Assembly (NCBI RefSeq): GCF_003149145.1
Contig: NZ_QGDQ01000023.1
Location: 1 to 64,000, forward strand
Reading direction: 5' to 3'
DNA: 64,000 bases
Source: Quadrisphaera granulorum
GTDB lineage: Bacteria > Actinomycetota > Actinomycetes > Actinomycetales > Quadrisphaeraceae
Position 1 is the stretch's first letter. Each line of letters begins with the position of its first letter. Below the pieces are notes generated by a model. The model searched no databases and was not told where the DNA came from. It saw only the letters and a program-made list of their open reading frames with translations. Both the position numbers and the translations under genes were made by a program. This document shows positions 1 to 16,400 of the stretch, piece after piece.

Positions 1-238
1 CGAAAAAGACGTCATCTGACATCCAACTCGAGCCAACATAAAGCTGGCATCGACATTCGGCACGCTGTTGAGTTCTCAAGAAACGAACACACACCGATTC
101 GCAGCCTTTCGGCCGTTCGCTCGGGATGTCTCCATCCTACCCACAACAATCCCCCGGTCGTTACCGACCGGATTCTGTCGAGGTGGTCCTCCTCACCGGG
201 GCTGGCCCTTTCAGGCCGGCCCGCCCGGCGGGCGAACA
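1..238 (-). other. rRNA operon leader (16S lies beyond the left edge)
   Basis: Read on the minus strand, this stretch starts just downstream of a consensus promoter (245-273) and carries the TTGAGAACTCAACAG element (complement of 65-79). That element is characteristic of actinobacterial rRNA leaders, where it is part of the box antitermination signals read by Nus factors. There is no credible coding frame. The mature 16S gene is expected a short distance left of position 1, so no rRNA gene can be annotated inside the window. Assignment rests on the leader element, the promoter quality and the position after tyrS; it is a strong inference, not a direct view of 16S sequence. Confidence 0.85.
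61..85 (-). promoter_or_regulatory. rRNA antitermination box in the leader
   Basis: The minus strand reads CGTTTCTTGAGAACTCAACA, matching the conserved leader block found before 16S genes in mycobacteria, streptomycetes and relatives. It is thought to recruit NusB/NusE-type antitermination factors so that the untranslated rRNA transcript escapes Rho. Its internal TTGAG/CTCAA symmetry is part of the conserved element. Confidence 0.75.
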
Positions 239-244
239 AGAAGA

Positions 245-273
245 ACATTACGTGACGCTCCGGTGAGCGTCAA
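245..273 (-). promoter_or_regulatory. rRNA operon promoter with palindromic spacer
   Basis: On the minus strand a -35 hexamer TTGACG (complement of 268-273) is separated by exactly 17 bp from a -10 hexamer TAATGT (complement of 245-250), giving a start near 238. This is the best sigma-70-type promoter in the window, as expected for an rRNA operon. The spacer and part of the -35 form a perfect inverted repeat, 253-272 (TGACGCTC / GAGCGTCA around a 4-bp centre), which is not a normal part of an rRNA promoter and could be an operator. Confidence 0.85.
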
Positions 274-366
274 ACTCGGGGTGTCGGCTGCACGTCATCA
301 GCAGCCCGATCGGCCGCCCAGCCCCGCACCTGCGCAGGTCACACGGGGTTCACACAGCCGAGACAT

Positions 367-403
367 GGGTGTCACCGACCGGACGCCCCGCTCGGTGACA
401 CCC
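367..403 (-). terminator. Terminator hairpin after tyrS
   Basis: A perfect 12-bp stem (GGGTGTCACCGA at 367-378 with TCGGTGACACCC at 392-403) lies 27 bp past the tyrS stop and upstream of the rRNA promoter on the same strand. There is no U tract, which is usual for actinobacteria. It would insulate the rRNA operon from tyrS transcription. Confidence 0.7.
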
Positions 404-429
404 CGTCACCCCGATCTGTCCCCCGTGCG

Positions 430-1710
430 TCAGGCGACGTCGACAGCAGCAAGCGTGCGCTTACCCCGTCGCAGGACGAGCCACCGCCCGTGGAGGAGCT
501 GCTCCACGGGCACCGGCGCATCGGCGTCGGCCCATCGCTCGTTGTTGACGTACGCGCCGCCCTCGACCACGGCCCGCCGTCCTGACGAGGCACTGGGCAC
601 CACGCCTGCCTCCGCCAGAAGCCGGGGCACGATAAGCGGCTCCCCCGGCGACACCCGCGCCGTCGGTAGTTCCGCGAGGGCCGATCCCAGGGTCTCGGCG
701 TCCAAGGTGGCCAGATCGCCCTGCCCGAAGAGCGCCGCGCTGGCGGCCTCCACGCGCGCCGTCGTCGTCGCGCCGTGGACGAGGGTGGTGACGTCCTGCG
801 CGAGCAGTCGCTGCGCCGCCCGCGCCTGCGGACGGGCCGCCGTCTCCTCCGCGAGCGCCGCCAGCTCCTCCTGCGTGCGCTGGGTGAAGACGCGCAGGTA
901 CCAGTCGACGGCGGCGTCCTCCGCCGCCAACCAGAACTGGTAGAAGGCGTACGGGCTGGTCATCTCCGGGCTCAGCCACACCGTGCCCGACTCGGTCTTG
1001 CCGAACTTGGTGCCGTCGGGCTTGGTGATGAGCTGGGTCGACAGTGCGTGCACCGAGACGCCCTCCACCCGGTGGATGAGGTCGACACCGCTGGTGATGT
1101 TGCCCCACTGGTCCGACCCACCGGTCTGCAGCGTGCAGCCGTGGCGGCGGTACAGCTCGAGGTAGTCCATCCCCTGGAGGATCTGGTAGCTGAACTCGGT
1201 GAAGCTGATGCCCTCCTCGGAGTTCATCCGCGCCGAGACGGCCTCCTTGGCGAGCATCCTGCCGACCCGGAAGTGCTTGCCGACGTCGCGGAGGAACTCG
1301 ATGGCGCTCATCGGCGCCGTCCAGTCGAGGTTGTTCACCAGGCGCGCCGCGTTCGGCCCCTCGAAGGACACGAACGGCTTCACCTGGTCGGCGATCCGCG
1401 CCACCCAGCCCGCCACGACCTCCGGGTCGTTGAGGACACGCTCGCCGCTCATGCGCGGATCGCCCACGAGCCCGGTGGACCCGCCCACGAGGATCAACGG
1501 GATGTGGCCCGCGTCCTGCAGGCGCCGGGCGGTGACCAGCTGGACGAGGTTGCCCATGTGCAGGCTCGGGGCCGTGGGGTCGAAGCCCACGTAGAAGGTG
1601 ACCGGGCCGGCGTCCAGGGCCGCGCGCAGCGCGTCCTCGTCGGTGCTCTGCGCCAGCACACCTCGCCAGCGCAGCTCGTCGATGATCCCGGATCCGGGTG
1701 CCGTGGTCAC
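430..1710 (-). CDS. tyrS: Tyrosyl-tRNA synthetase
   Basis: This class I aminoacyl-tRNA synthetase charges tRNA-Tyr in the cytoplasm. The 426-residue product has the usual length. The HIGH-equivalent motif is PSLHMGNL near residues 48-55, the KMSKS loop is KFGKT near residues 235-239, the tyrosine-pocket segment [10 protein letters not shown] lies near 195-204, and an S4-like RNA-binding domain fills the last 70 residues. The GTG start is chosen because it has a GAGGAG ribosome site and overlaps the glycosylase stop as GTGA, so translation of the two genes is probably coupled. A longer upstream reading frame exists but lies over the neighbouring gene and is not homologous. tyrS is the last gene before the rRNA operon. 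Confidence 0.97.
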   Translation of the reverse strand: MTTAPGSGIIDELRWRGVLAQSTDEDALRAALDAGPVTFYVGFDPTAPSLHMGNLVQLVTARRLQDAGHIPLILVGGSTGLVGDPRMSGERVLNDPEVVAGWVARIADQVKPFVSFEGPNAARLVNNLDWTAPMSAIEFLRDVGKHFRVGRMLAKEAVSARMNSEEGISFTEFSYQILQGMDYLELYRRHGCTLQTGGSDQWGNITSGVDLIHRVEGVSVHALSTQLITKPDGTKFGKTESGTVWLSPEMTSPYAFYQFWLAAEDAAVDWYLRVFTQRTQEELAALAEETAARPQARAAQRLLAQDVTTLVHGATTTARVEAASAALFGQGDLATLDAETLGSALAELPTARVSPGEPLIVPRLLAEAGVVPSASSGRRAVVEGGAYVNNERWADADAPVPVEQLLHGRWLVLRRGKRTLAAVDVA

Positions 1711-2438
1711 TGCGTGCTCTCCTCGTCGGTCGGCCTCGTCGTCGTCGTCGTCGAGGTCGTCGGGGCAGAGCCTGCCCGACGGCGCCGCGGCGCCGCCACG
1801 CGGTAAGCCGACACGGTGGGCTCCCCCGTCAGCCAGAGCCGCCAGGGGTAGCGCGCGCCGTCCCCGCCCTCCCCCGAGACGCCGACCCGTGGGCCGGTGA
1901 GGATCTCGGAGGACGACGACGGCGAGCGCCCGTCCAGCACGCGCAACGCCGAGCTCGGGGCACACAGGTCGGCGCCGTCCTGCACCTGGCCGAGACCGAG
2001 CGCCGCGGCGAGGCGGGCCGGGCCGCGGGCGAGGTCGACGTCCTTGCGGGCGGTCGGGCGACGGTGGCGCGCCAGCTCCAGGCCGCTGACCACCTCCCCC
2101 GCTCGGAGCAACACGGCGCTGGCCGTGCCCTCGGGCCCGCAGACGAGGTTGGCGCACCAGTGCATGCCGTAGCTGAAGTAGACGTACGCATGACCGGGCG
2201 GGCCGAACATCACCGCGGTGCGCGGGGTGCGGCCTCGCGCGGCGTGGGAGCCCGGGTCTCCGGGGCCGGCGTACGCCTCGACCTCCGTGAGTCGGACGGC
2301 GACAGTGCCGCCGCCGACGCCGTCGACGCCGTCATCGGAGGTGTGGACGACGACGCGGCCGAGGAGGTCTCGCGCGACGTCGAGCACCGGCCTGTCGAAG
2401 AAGGCGCGCGGCAGCGATTCAGGTGGCCGACTGCCCAT
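1707..2438 (-). CDS. 3-methyladenine DNA glycosylase (AAG/MPG family)
   Basis: This base-excision repair enzyme removes alkylated purines from DNA. The roughly 243-residue product shows the family blocks ARDLLGRVV near the N terminus, [19 protein letters not shown] and [15 protein letters not shown] in the middle, and a C-terminal YPWRLWL segment. The C terminus is a low-complexity Thr tail encoded by a GTC/GAC repeat (about 1737-1760). The ATG at 2438 is preferred, with GTG at 2444 as alternative; neither has a clear ribosome site. Both lie inside a copy of a dispersed GCCCATGATCACGG repeat, so the 5' end is uncertain. The gene sits between argH and tyrS, a common actinobacterial order, and overlaps tyrS by 4 bp. 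Confidence 0.9.
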   Translation of the reverse strand: MGSRPPESLPRAFFDRPVLDVARDLLGRVVVHTSDDGVDGVGGGTVAVRLTEVEAYAGPGDPGSHAARGRTPRTAVMFGPPGHAYVYFSYGMHWCANLVCGPEGTASAVLLRAGEVVSGLELARHRRPTARKDVDLARGPARLAAALGLGQVQDGADLCAPSSALRVLDGRSPSSSSEILTGPRVGVSGEGGDGARYPWRLWLTGEPTVSAYRVAAPRRRRAGSAPTTSTTTTTRPTDEESTQ

Positions 2439-2477
2439 GATCACGGCCGGAGGTTTGTGCAGCGCCCATGATCACGG
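2433..2477. repeat. Two direct copies of the GCCCATGATCACGG repeat
   Basis: Identical 14-mers lie at 2433-2446 and 2464-2477 in the argH-glycosylase gap. Each contains the palindrome TGATCA. The same 14-mer recurs at 52937 and closely related forms occur at 29651, 52971 and 55311-55434, always within a few dozen bases of a gene end. The first copy overlaps the glycosylase start codon. Confidence 0.8.
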
Positions 2478-2483
2478 GGGGCG

Positions 2484-4500
<2,017 letters not shown>

Positions 4501-4504
<4 letters not shown>

Positions 4505-5502
4505 GCGCCGGGGAACGGCAGGCCCTCGCGGGCCTCGAGCAGGGCCACGAGCAGGGCCTTCTGCGCGTGGAGGCGGTTCTCGGCCTCGTCCCACACCCAG
4601 CTGCCGGGGCCGTCGAGGTAGCTCGCGTCGATCTCCTTGCCGCGGTAGGCGGGCAGGCAGTGCAGCACCCCGGCGTCGGGCTTGGCGCCCGCCATGAGCT
4701 CCGGCGTCACCGCGAACGGCACGAACGGGGTCTCGCGGGAGGCGGCCTCGGCCTCCTGGCCCATCGACACCCAGGTGTCCGTGGCGACGACGTCGGCGCC
4801 GGCCACCGCCTCGGCGGCGTCGTGGACGACGCTCACCGAGCCACCCGTGAGCGCGGCCGCGCGGCGCGCATCCTCGAGGATGCCGGGGTCGGGCAGGTGG
4901 GTCTCGGGCGTGCCGACCACCACGTGCATGCCGGCCACCGCCCCGCCGAGCAGGTAGGAGTTGGCCATGTTGTTGTTGCCGTCGCCGACGTAGGCGAAGA
5001 CCGTGCCGGGCAGGGCGTCGACGCCGCCGGGGCGGTGCTCGGCCACCGTCTGGAGGTCCGCGAGGATCTGGCACGGGTGCAGCAGGTCGGTGAGTGCGTT
5101 GACCACCGGCACGTCGCTGGCGGCGGCCATCGCCTCCAGCTTGGCGTGCTCGAAGGTGCGCCACGTGATGAGCGCGACCTGGCGGGACAGCACGCGGGCG
5201 GTGTCCTCCACCGGCTCGCCGCGCCCCAGCTGGCTGGTCGACGCGTCGATGAGGAGCGGGAACCCGCCCAGCTCCGCGACCCCCACCGAGAAGGACAGCC
5301 GCGTGCGGGTGGAGGGCTTGTCGAAGAGCAGCGCGGCCGTCTTCGGACCCTCCAGCGGACGCTTCGGGTGAAGACCCGCCGTGCGCGCCGCCTTGAGCTC
5401 GATGGCCAGGCGCAGGACGTCGGCCTGCTGGGCCTGGGTGAGGTCGTCGTCACGGAGGAAGTGCCGGGGGAAGTCCTGGGAGAGGTGCGTGGTGCTGGTC
5501 AT
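4501..5502 (-). CDS. argF: Ornithine carbamoyltransferase
   Basis: This enzyme joins ornithine and carbamoyl phosphate to give citrulline. The 333-residue product carries the carbamoyl-phosphate loop [11 protein letters not shown] near residue 56, [11 protein letters not shown] in the middle, and the ornithine-side signature [11 protein letters not shown] near the C terminus, all intact. The ATG at 5502 overlaps the argD stop by 4 bp. A longer frame continues upstream inside argD but shows no homology, so the internal ATG is the true start. Confidence 0.97.
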
Positions 5503-6887
5503 TCGGGGCTCCCGGTCGGGGCAGGCGGGGTGGGGGCGCTGCTGCCGGGACTGGACGCCGCGTGAGAGGCAGCGGCGCGCGCGAGGATCCCGGGGATGGC
5601 GTCGGTGAACTCGGCCAGCTGTGCGTCGGTGAGGACGAGCGGCGGGGCGATCCGGACGGCGTCCGGGGCGACGGCGTTGACGATGAAGCCGGCGTCGAGC
5701 GCCGCGGCGGCGACGTCCTTGGACGCCGGGGCGTCCAGCACGAGGGCCTGCAGCGCTCCGACGCCACGCAGGCCGACCAGCAGCGGCGGGCGCTGACCTT
5801 CCGGCTGGGCGACCAGGGCGTCGACAGCGGCCTGCAGCTGCTCGCCGATGCTGCGGGCGCGCTCGGCGAGGCCGTCTCGCTCCACGACGTGCAGCACCGC
5901 AAGGCCCGCGGCAGTGGCGAGCGGGTTGCCGCCGTACGTCGTGCCGTGCTGGCCGGGGCCGAGCAGGCTCGCGGCCTTGTCGGTCACGGCGACGGCAGCG
6001 CCGACGGGCACTCCCCCGCCGAGCGCCTTGGCGAGCGTCACCACGTCGGGCAGCGTCCCGGCGTCCAGGCCGATGCCCGGCAGCTGGTGGGCGAACCAGG
6101 CCCCGGTGCGCGCGATACCGGTCTGCACCTCGTCGAGCACGAGCAGCGCGCCCGCCTCGGAGGTGAGGCGTCGCGCGGCCGCGAGGTAGCCGTCGGGAGC
6201 GGGCAGCACGCCGCCCTCCCCCTGCACGGGCTCGAGCACCACGGCAGCCACCGCGCCACGCGGGGCGCCGTCGTCGTCGACCTCCGACAGAGCAGCGGCG
6301 AGCGCGTCGACGTCGCCGAAGGGGACGTGCTCGACTCCGCCCGGGAGGGGCGCGAAGGGCTCGCGATAGCTCGGGTTCCACGTCATCGCGAGGGCGCCCA
6401 TCGTGCGGCCGTGGAAGGCACCGCGAGCAGCGACGATGCGCGGACGCCCCGTGCGGCGGGCGATCTTGAAAGCCGCCTCGTTCGCCTCCGCGCCGGAGTT
6501 GGTGAAGAAGACGCGGCCGCCCGGCTCCGCGCGGGTGACGGCGAGCAGCTGCTCGGCCAGGGCCACCTGCGCGGGCGTCGCGAAGAAGTTGGAGACGTGG
6601 CCGAGGGTCGCCATCTGGCTGGTCACCGCGGCGGTGAGCAGCGGGTGGGCGTGCCCGAGCACCGAGGTGGCGATGCCGGCGAGCAGGTCGACGTAGCGGC
6701 GGCCGTCGGCGTCCCAGACCTGGGCTCCCTCACCGCGCACGAGCGTGCGCAGCGGGGTGCCGTAGGTGCCCATGACGGCGCGGCCGTGGCGCTGCAACCA
6801 GGCGGCGGACCCGCCGTCCGGGTGCGCGAGGGCCGGGGGGAGATCTGGGGTGACGTCGGTGCCCGTCGGATGGGTGGGGGCGCTCAC
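5499..6887 (-). CDS. argD: Acetylornithine aminotransferase
   Basis: This PLP-dependent class III aminotransferase converts N-acetylglutamate semialdehyde to N-acetylornithine. The 462-residue product contains [18 protein letters not shown] (phosphate-binding loop), [13 protein letters not shown], and the PLP lysine in [15 protein letters not shown]. It is longer than the usual 390-430 residues because of an N-terminal extension and a Pro/Ser-rich C-terminal tail of about 25 residues. GTG start and stop both overlap the neighbouring genes by 4 bp. Confidence 0.96.
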   Translation of the reverse strand: MSAPTHPTGTDVTPDLPPALAHPDGGSAAWLQRHGRAVMGTYGTPLRTLVRGEGAQVWDADGRRYVDLLAGIATSVLGHAHPLLTAAVTSQMATLGHVSNFFATPAQVALAEQLLAVTRAEPGGRVFFTNSGAEANEAAFKIARRTGRPRIVAARGAFHGRTMGALAMTWNPSYREPFAPLPGGVEHVPFGDVDALAAALSEVDDDGAPRGAVAAVVLEPVQGEGGVLPAPDGYLAAARRLTSEAGALLVLDEVQTGIARTGAWFAHQLPGIGLDAGTLPDVVTLAKALGGGVPVGAAVAVTDKAASLLGPGQHGTTYGGNPLATAAGLAVLHVVERDGLAERARSIGEQLQAAVDALVAQPEGQRPPLLVGLRGVGALQALVLDAPASKDVAAAALDAGFIVNAVAPDAVRIAPPLVLTDAQLAEFTDAIPGILARAAASHAASSPGSSAPTPPAPTGSPE

Positions 6888-7807
6888 GGCAGCACCATCG
6901 TTCCCACGCCGGACTCGGTGAAGACCTCCACCAGCAGGGTGTGCGGCACGCGTCCGTCGACGACGTGCGCGGCCTCGACACCGCCGCGCACCGCGCGCAG
7001 GCAGGCCTCCATCTTGGGCACCATCCCGGACTCCAGGGTCGGCAGTAGCTGCTCCAGCTCGGCGGCGCCGATCTGGGAGACGAGCGAGGACCTGTCCGGC
7101 CAGTCGGAGTACAGGCCCTCGACGTCGGTGAGGACGACGAGCTTGCGAGCGCCGAGCGCCACCGCGAGGGCCGCGGCGGCGGTGTCGGCGTTGACGTTGA
7201 GGACGCCGTCGCCGTCCTCCTCGGGGGCGACCGTGGCGACGACGGGGATACGACCGGCCTCGAGGAGGTCTTGGACGGCGCGCGGGTCGACGGCGACGAC
7301 GTCACCGACGAGTCCGACGTCCACCGGCTCCCCGTCGACCACGGCGTGGCGGCGGCGGGCGGTGAACAGGCCGGCGTCCTCCCCGGACAGGCCCACGGCG
7401 TGCGGCCCGGAGGCGTTGAGCAGGCCCACCAGCTCGCGGCCGACGGAGCCGGTGAGCACCATGCGGACCACCTCCATGACCTCGGGGGTGGTGACCCGCA
7501 GGCCACCGCGGAACTCGCTGGCGATGTTCAGCCGCTTGAGCATCCGCGAGATCTGCGGGCCGCCGCCGTGGACGACGACGGGGCGCAGCCCGGCCAGGCG
7601 CAGGAAGTTGACGTCGGCGGCGAACGCGCGCGTCAGCGTCTCGTCGACCATGGCGTTGCCGCCGTACTTCACCACCACGAGGGAGCCGTGGAACTGCTCC
7701 AGGTAGGGCAGCGCCTCGACGAGGACGGCGGCCTTCTCGACGGCGGTGCGCAACCGCGGGTTGCTCCCGGTGCTGCTCAGGTCAGCGCTGCTCAGGTCGG
7801 TGCTCAT
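6884..7807 (-). CDS. argB: Acetylglutamate kinase
   Basis: This enzyme phosphorylates N-acetylglutamate and is the usual arginine-feedback point of the pathway. The 307-residue product has the amino-acid kinase fold: [12 protein letters not shown] near residues 45-56, [17 protein letters not shown], and the nucleotide-site segment [14 protein letters not shown]. The ATG at 7807 overlaps the argJ stop. The first 20 residues are a Ser/Leu-rich repeat ([12 protein letters not shown]) not conserved in the family. Whether it has the N-terminal helix of arginine-inhibited forms cannot be judged from sequence alone. Confidence 0.96.
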   Translation of the reverse strand: MSTDLSSADLSSTGSNPRLRTAVEKAAVLVEALPYLEQFHGSLVVVKYGGNAMVDETLTRAFAADVNFLRLAGLRPVVVHGGGPQISRMLKRLNIASEFRGGLRVTTPEVMEVVRMVLTGSVGRELVGLLNASGPHAVGLSGEDAGLFTARRRHAVVDGEPVDVGLVGDVVAVDPRAVQDLLEAGRIPVVATVAPEEDGDGVLNVNADTAAAALAVALGARKLVVLTDVEGLYSDWPDRSSLVSQIGAAELEQLLPTLESGMVPKMEACLRAVRGGVEAAHVVDGRVPHTLLVEVFTESGVGTMVLP

Positions 7808-8993
7808 GAGGAGTACGCGCTGTTCTCGTGCACGTAGTCGTGCGTGAGGTCGTTCGTCCAGACCGTCGCGCTGGCAGGGCCGGCGTGGAGGTCGACGAGG
7901 ATCCGCACCTCGCGGGGGCTGAGGTCGACGCCGTCGCGGGAGTCGCCCACGCCACCGGCGCGGCAGACCTGAACGCCGTTGAAGGACACGTCGAGGGCGT
8001 CGGGGTCGAAGGCGGCGTCGGTGGTGCCGACGGCGGCGAGCACGCGGCCCCAGTTGGGGTCGTTGCCGAAGATCGCGGCCTTGAAGAGGTTCGAGCGGGT
8101 CACGGCCCGGGCGACGGTGACGGCGTCGTCCTCGGTGGCCGCCCCGACCACCTCCACGGCGATGTCGTGGCTGGCGCCCTCGGCGTCGGCGACGAGCTGG
8201 CGGGCGAGGTCGGCGCAGACGGCGGTGACGGCCTCGCGCAGCTCGTCCTCGCCCGGCTCGACGCCGGAGGCGCCCGAGGCCAGCAGCAGCACGGTGTCGT
8301 TGGTGGACATGCAGCCGTCGGAGTCGACCCTGTCGAAGGTGACCCGCGTGGCCGCCCGCAGCGCGGCGTCGAGCACGGAGGGCTCGGCAACGGCATCGGT
8401 GGTGAGCACCACGAGCATCGTGGCCAGGCCCGGGGCGAGCATGCCAGCGCCCTTGGCCATACCGCCGACGCTCCAGCCGGGCTGGCCGTCGGCTCCGGCG
8501 GGCCCGTGGGCCACCGCCTGCTTGGAGACCGTGTCCGTCGTCATGATCGCGGTGGCCGCGTCGGCGCCGCCCTGCGCGCCGGAGCCGTCGAGAGCGACCG
8601 CAGCGGCTGTCACACCGGCGAGGAGCTTGTCCATGGGGAGGCGCTCGCCGATGAGGCCGGTGGAGCAGACGGCGACGTCGGCCGCGCCGATGCCCAGGGC
8701 ATCGGCCACGGCCTCGGCGGTGGCGTGCGTGTCGACGAAGCCGGGCGCTCCCGTGCAGGCGTTGGCACCGCCGGAGTTGAGGACCACGGCATCGCAGCGG
8801 CCGTCGGAGAGCGCCTGGCGGGTCCACTTCACCGGGGCGGCCTGCACGCGGTTGGACGTGAGGACGACGGCGGCGTCATGGCGGGGACCGTCGTTGACGA
8901 CGAGGGCGAGATCGGGCTTGCCGCTGGCCTTGAGGCCGGCGGTGGTGCCGGCGGCGCGGAAGCCCTGCGGGGCGGTCACCCCGGTCGTGCTGG

Positions 8994-8997
<4 letters not shown>
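7804..8997 (-). CDS. argJ: Glutamate N-acetyltransferase / amino-acid acetyltransferase
   Basis: This enzyme transfers the acetyl group from N-acetylornithine to glutamate, giving the cyclic arginine pathway. The 397-residue precursor cleaves itself at a conserved Ala-Thr bond. Here the site is [16 protein letters not shown] with Thr near residue 193 as the nucleophile, so two chains of about 192 and 205 residues are expected. The C-terminal [13 protein letters not shown] block is also conserved. The ATG overlaps the stop of the ACT-domain gene by 4 bp. Confidence 0.96.
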
Positions 8998-10507
<1,510 letters not shown>

Positions 10508-11329
10508 TCAGCGCAGGGGGTCGTCGGCGCCCCAGGGGCGCAGCCGGAGGCGGCGTGCGTCGTCGTCGAGTCCTGTCGCGGCCCGCTGCGCGAGCGACGC
10601 GGGGGTGTCGACGCCCGCACGGACCATCCGACCCGAAAACGCGTCGAGCTCGCCGCGGGCGAAGGCGACGGCAAGCGCGTCGACCTCGGCCTGGGACGTC
10701 CACTCGTCGCGCTGGCGCCGCTGCTCGTGGGCGGGCATCGCCATCGTCATGGGCGTCTTGACGACGCCCGGCGCCAGCTCCAGCACCGTGATGCCGTGCG
10801 CGGCACCGGCCGCGTGGAGGTTGCCACCCAACCGGAAGAGCCCGGCCTTGGCCGCGTTGTACGCGGAGTAGACGGAGCTGTCCTTGATGCCGGCGCCCGA
10901 GTCGAGCTGCAGCACCCGCCCTCCGCCGCGCGCGACCATGCCGGGGACGACGGCGCGGATTGCGTGGAAGGCGCCGACGAGGTCGACGTCGACGACGCGA
11001 CGCCACTCGGCGGGATCCGCCTCCCAGACCGGCACCTCACTCGCCTCGATGACGCCCGCCGCCGAGACGAGCAGGTCCGCCGGCCCGAGCTGGGACTCCA
11101 GGTGCGCCACGGCATTCTGGAGCCCAGGGAGGTCGACGACGTCGGCGGGCACCGCGGCAGCCCGCGCGCCGGTGCGGCGCACGGCCTGGAGGGCCTCCGC
11201 GAGGCGCTCGCTGTCGCGGCCGAGCAGTCCCACGGCGAATCCGGCAGCGCCGAGCGCCTCGGCGAGTCCGCGCCCGATGCCGCTGGTCGCCCCGGTGACG
11301 AGCGCGACCCGGCTGGGCGGGGTACTCAT
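10508..11329 (-). CDS. Short-chain dehydrogenase/reductase
   Basis: This 273-residue classical SDR has the cofactor motif TGATSGIG near residues 13-20, an LLGRD turn that suggests NADP(H), the structural SAAGV segment in place of NNAG, and the catalytic YNAAK near residues 160-164. The substrate is unknown. The ATG overlaps the pheT stop by 4 bp, so the gene is expressed with pheS-pheT. Its stop lies about 10 bp before the argC promoter elements. The link to phenylalanyl-tRNA synthesis is probably only one of expression. Confidence 0.9.
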   Translation of the reverse strand: MSTPPSRVALVTGATSGIGRGLAEALGAAGFAVGLLGRDSERLAEALQAVRRTGARAAAVPADVVDLPGLQNAVAHLESQLGPADLLVSAAGVIEASEVPVWEADPAEWRRVVDVDLVGAFHAIRAVVPGMVARGGGRVLQLDSGAGIKDSSVYSAYNAAKAGLFRLGGNLHAAGAAHGITVLELAPGVVKTPMTMAMPAHEQRRQRDEWTSQAEVDALAVAFARGELDAFSGRMVRAGVDTPASLAQRAATGLDDDARRLRLRPWGADDPLR

Positions 11330-13982
11330 GCCCCGCGCAGCACGGCGCCGTGGCGGCGCGCTGCCTCGGCGACGGCGGCCTCACGCACGGCGGCGGCGTC
11401 CGCCGCGGTGAGCGTCCGGTCGAGCGCGCGCAGACGCAGGGAGAACGCCAGCGACCGTTGCCCGGCGGGCACGGGCGCACCGGTGTAGACGTCGAAGAGG
11501 CGGACCTCCTCGACGAGGTCGGCGTGGCCGCCCCCGGCGGCACCGGCGAGCAGCGCCTGACGGACAGCCTCGGCGGGCACGGACGCGTCGACGATGAGGG
11601 CGACGTCCTCCTTGCTCGGCGGGAACGGCGACAGGCGCGGGGCCGGCACCAGCTCGGGCGCGGCGGCAACGAGCGCGTCGAGGTCGAGCTCGAAGGCGAC
11701 CGTGCGCGGCGGCAGCCCGAGAGCAGCGACGACGGCGGGGTGCAGCTCCCCCGCGTGGCCGACCACGGCACCCGTACCCGCAGCCGCACCCTCGTCACCG
11801 TCCGGGCCGGGAGCGGGCAGCGACAGCTGCGCGCAACGGCCCGGGTGCCACGGGGCGAGCGCGCCCGCGGTCACCACGAGGTCCAGACGGAGGGCACCCG
11901 CCACGGTCTGGGCGGCGGCCACGGCGTCGGCGGCGTCAGCCGTGCGCCCCGGGCCCCACCAGCCCTCGGGCTCGGCGCGACCGGCGAGGACCCCGGCCAC
12001 GTGCACGGGCTGCGGCGGCACGGCGGCGAGCAGACCCGCCAGCTCGGCGTCCGAGGGGCGCTGGTCGACGCGCAGGCGCGGCGCCGCCGGAGCACCCGGA
12101 ACCGGGTTCACCACGCCGCCGACCTCGAACAGCGCCACATCGGTCGCTCCGCGCGAGGTGTTGCGACGCAGCACGTCGAGCAGCGTGGCGAGCACGCTGG
12201 TGCGCAGCAGCGGCTGCTCGTCGGAGAGCGGGTTGGCCAGCCGCAGGGCGGTGCGCCGCGGGTCGTCGGCGTCCAGACCCAGCTCGTCGCTGCGCGCCGC
12301 GGACGTGAACGGGTAGGACCGCACCTCGACGAAGCCTCCGGCCGCCAGGGCGTCGGCGGCGCGACGGCGCAGACGCTGCGCGCTCGTGAGGCCGCGGCCG
12401 GGCGGCGCGGGCGGCAGCACCGACGGGATCGCCTCGTAGCCGTGCAAACGCACGACCTCCTCCACGAGGTCGACGGGCTGCGCGAGGTCGGGACGCCACG
12501 TGGGCGGGACCACGTCGAGCGTGCCGAGAGCCTCGTCGTCGCTGGGCGCGACGCTGCAGCCGATCTGCTCGAGAAGCTCGACCACGCGGGCCTCGTCGAG
12601 CTGGTCCGCCGGCACGCCCGAGAGCTGGGCCGACAGGCCCACCGGCAGCGCGATCGGCGCCGGCTCCAGAGAGGTACCGGGTGCAACGACGTCGGTGGCG
12701 GCGTCGTCCGCCGTCCCCCCGCCGTGCTCCACGAGCAGTCGCACCGCCAGCTCCGCGGCCGCGGCCTGCAGCGCCGTGTCGACGCCGCGCTCGAAGCGGC
12801 GGCTCGCCTCGCTCGGCAGCTTGTGGCGCCGCGCCGTCCTCGCGATGGTCACGGGGTCGAAGCGGGCGGCCTCGACGAGCACGTCGCGCGTCGTCATCGT
12901 GACCTCGGTGTCGCGCCCACCCATGACGCCGGCGAGCCCGATGGCGCGCGCGCCACCCACGCCGTCCACACCAGTGCCGTCGGCGATGAGCAGGTCCTCG
13001 GGGTCGAGGGTGCGGTCAACCCCGTCGAGGGTCACCAGCCGCTCCCCCGGACGCGCGCGGCGCACGACGAGCGGGCCGTCGACTTCTGCGAGGTCGTAGG
13101 CGTGCAGCGGCTGGCCCAGCTCAAGCATCACGTGGTTGGTGATGTCGACGGCCAGGGAGATCGGCCGCATGCCGGCCTGCTGCAGGCGGCGCTGCAGCCA
13201 GAAGGGCGACGGGGCCGTCGGGTCGACGCCGCGCACGACGCGCGTCACGAACCGGGTGCACCCCGGAGCGCCGTGGATCGGGGCGTCGTCGCGCAGCTCG
13301 ACGCCGTGCCCGGCTGCCGCGCCGGAACCGCCGGCGGCGGGCACGTCGACGGCGGCCGGGTCGCGGAACGCGGTGGCCACGTCGAGGCGAGCGCCGTGGG
13401 CGTACTCGCGGGCCAGCCCGCGGACGCTGAAGCAGTAGCCGCGGTCGGGCGTGACGTTGACCTCGACGACCTCCTCGGTGAGCCCGAGCAGCGCGAGGGC
13501 GTCCTGGCCGGGCTCCAGCTGCGACGCGGCCGTCTCACCCAGGAGACGCGCCAACACGATGATCCCAGCGTGGTCCTCGCCGAGCCCTAGCTCGCGCGCC
13601 GAGCAGATCATGCCGTCGGAGACGTGCCCGTACGTCTTGCGGGCGGCGATGGGGAACGGGCCGGGCAGGACCGCCCCCGGCGTGGCGACGACGACGAGGT
13701 CTCCGGCGGAGAAGTTGTGCGCTCCGCAGACGACGCCCCGAGGCTCCTCGCCGCGGGCGACCTCGCCGGTGTCGACCGAGCACCAGTTAATGGTCTTGCC
13801 GTTCTTCTGCGGCTCGGGCGACACCGACAGCACGCGGCCGACGACGACGGGGCCGGTCACGTCACCACCGTGCAGGCCCTCCTCCTCCAGCCCCACACGC
13901 ACCAGCGCGGCAGCGACCTGCTCGCCCGTGACGTCAGCGGGCAGGTCGACCCACTCGCGCAGCCAGCTCAGCGGCGCGCGCA

Positions 13983-13983
<1 letters not shown>
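11326..13983 (-). CDS. pheT: Phenylalanyl-tRNA synthetase beta subunit
   Basis: This is the large subunit of the alpha2-beta2 enzyme that charges tRNA-Phe. The 885-residue product shows, in order, an N-terminal tRNA-binding OB fold (about residues 40-150, GVVCGAHNFSAGD), the B3/4 editing domain, the B5 domain, the catalytic-like core with LVEEVVRLHGYEAIP, and a C-terminal anticodon-binding FDX-ACB domain (LSPFPPSKEDVALIVD). Length is slightly above the usual 800-850. The ATG overlaps the pheS stop (TGATG), so subunits are made in a coupled way. Confidence 0.97.
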
Positions 13984-16380
<2,397 letters not shown>

Positions 16381-16400
16381 GGTTCTCGGGGGACGAGCGA

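Noticed and set aside
12-248. 78-residue minus-strand reading frame at the left edge
   Set aside because: It lies in the rRNA leader downstream of the rRNA promoter.
1737-1760. GTC/GAC microsatellite at the glycosylase 3' end as a slippage switch
   Set aside because: The frame is intact and the run only encodes a Thr tail; no evidence of phase variation.
11350-13590. Long open frame antisense to pheT (746 codons)
   Set aside because: Low-complexity Arg/Gly/His product, no motif; pheT is unambiguous.
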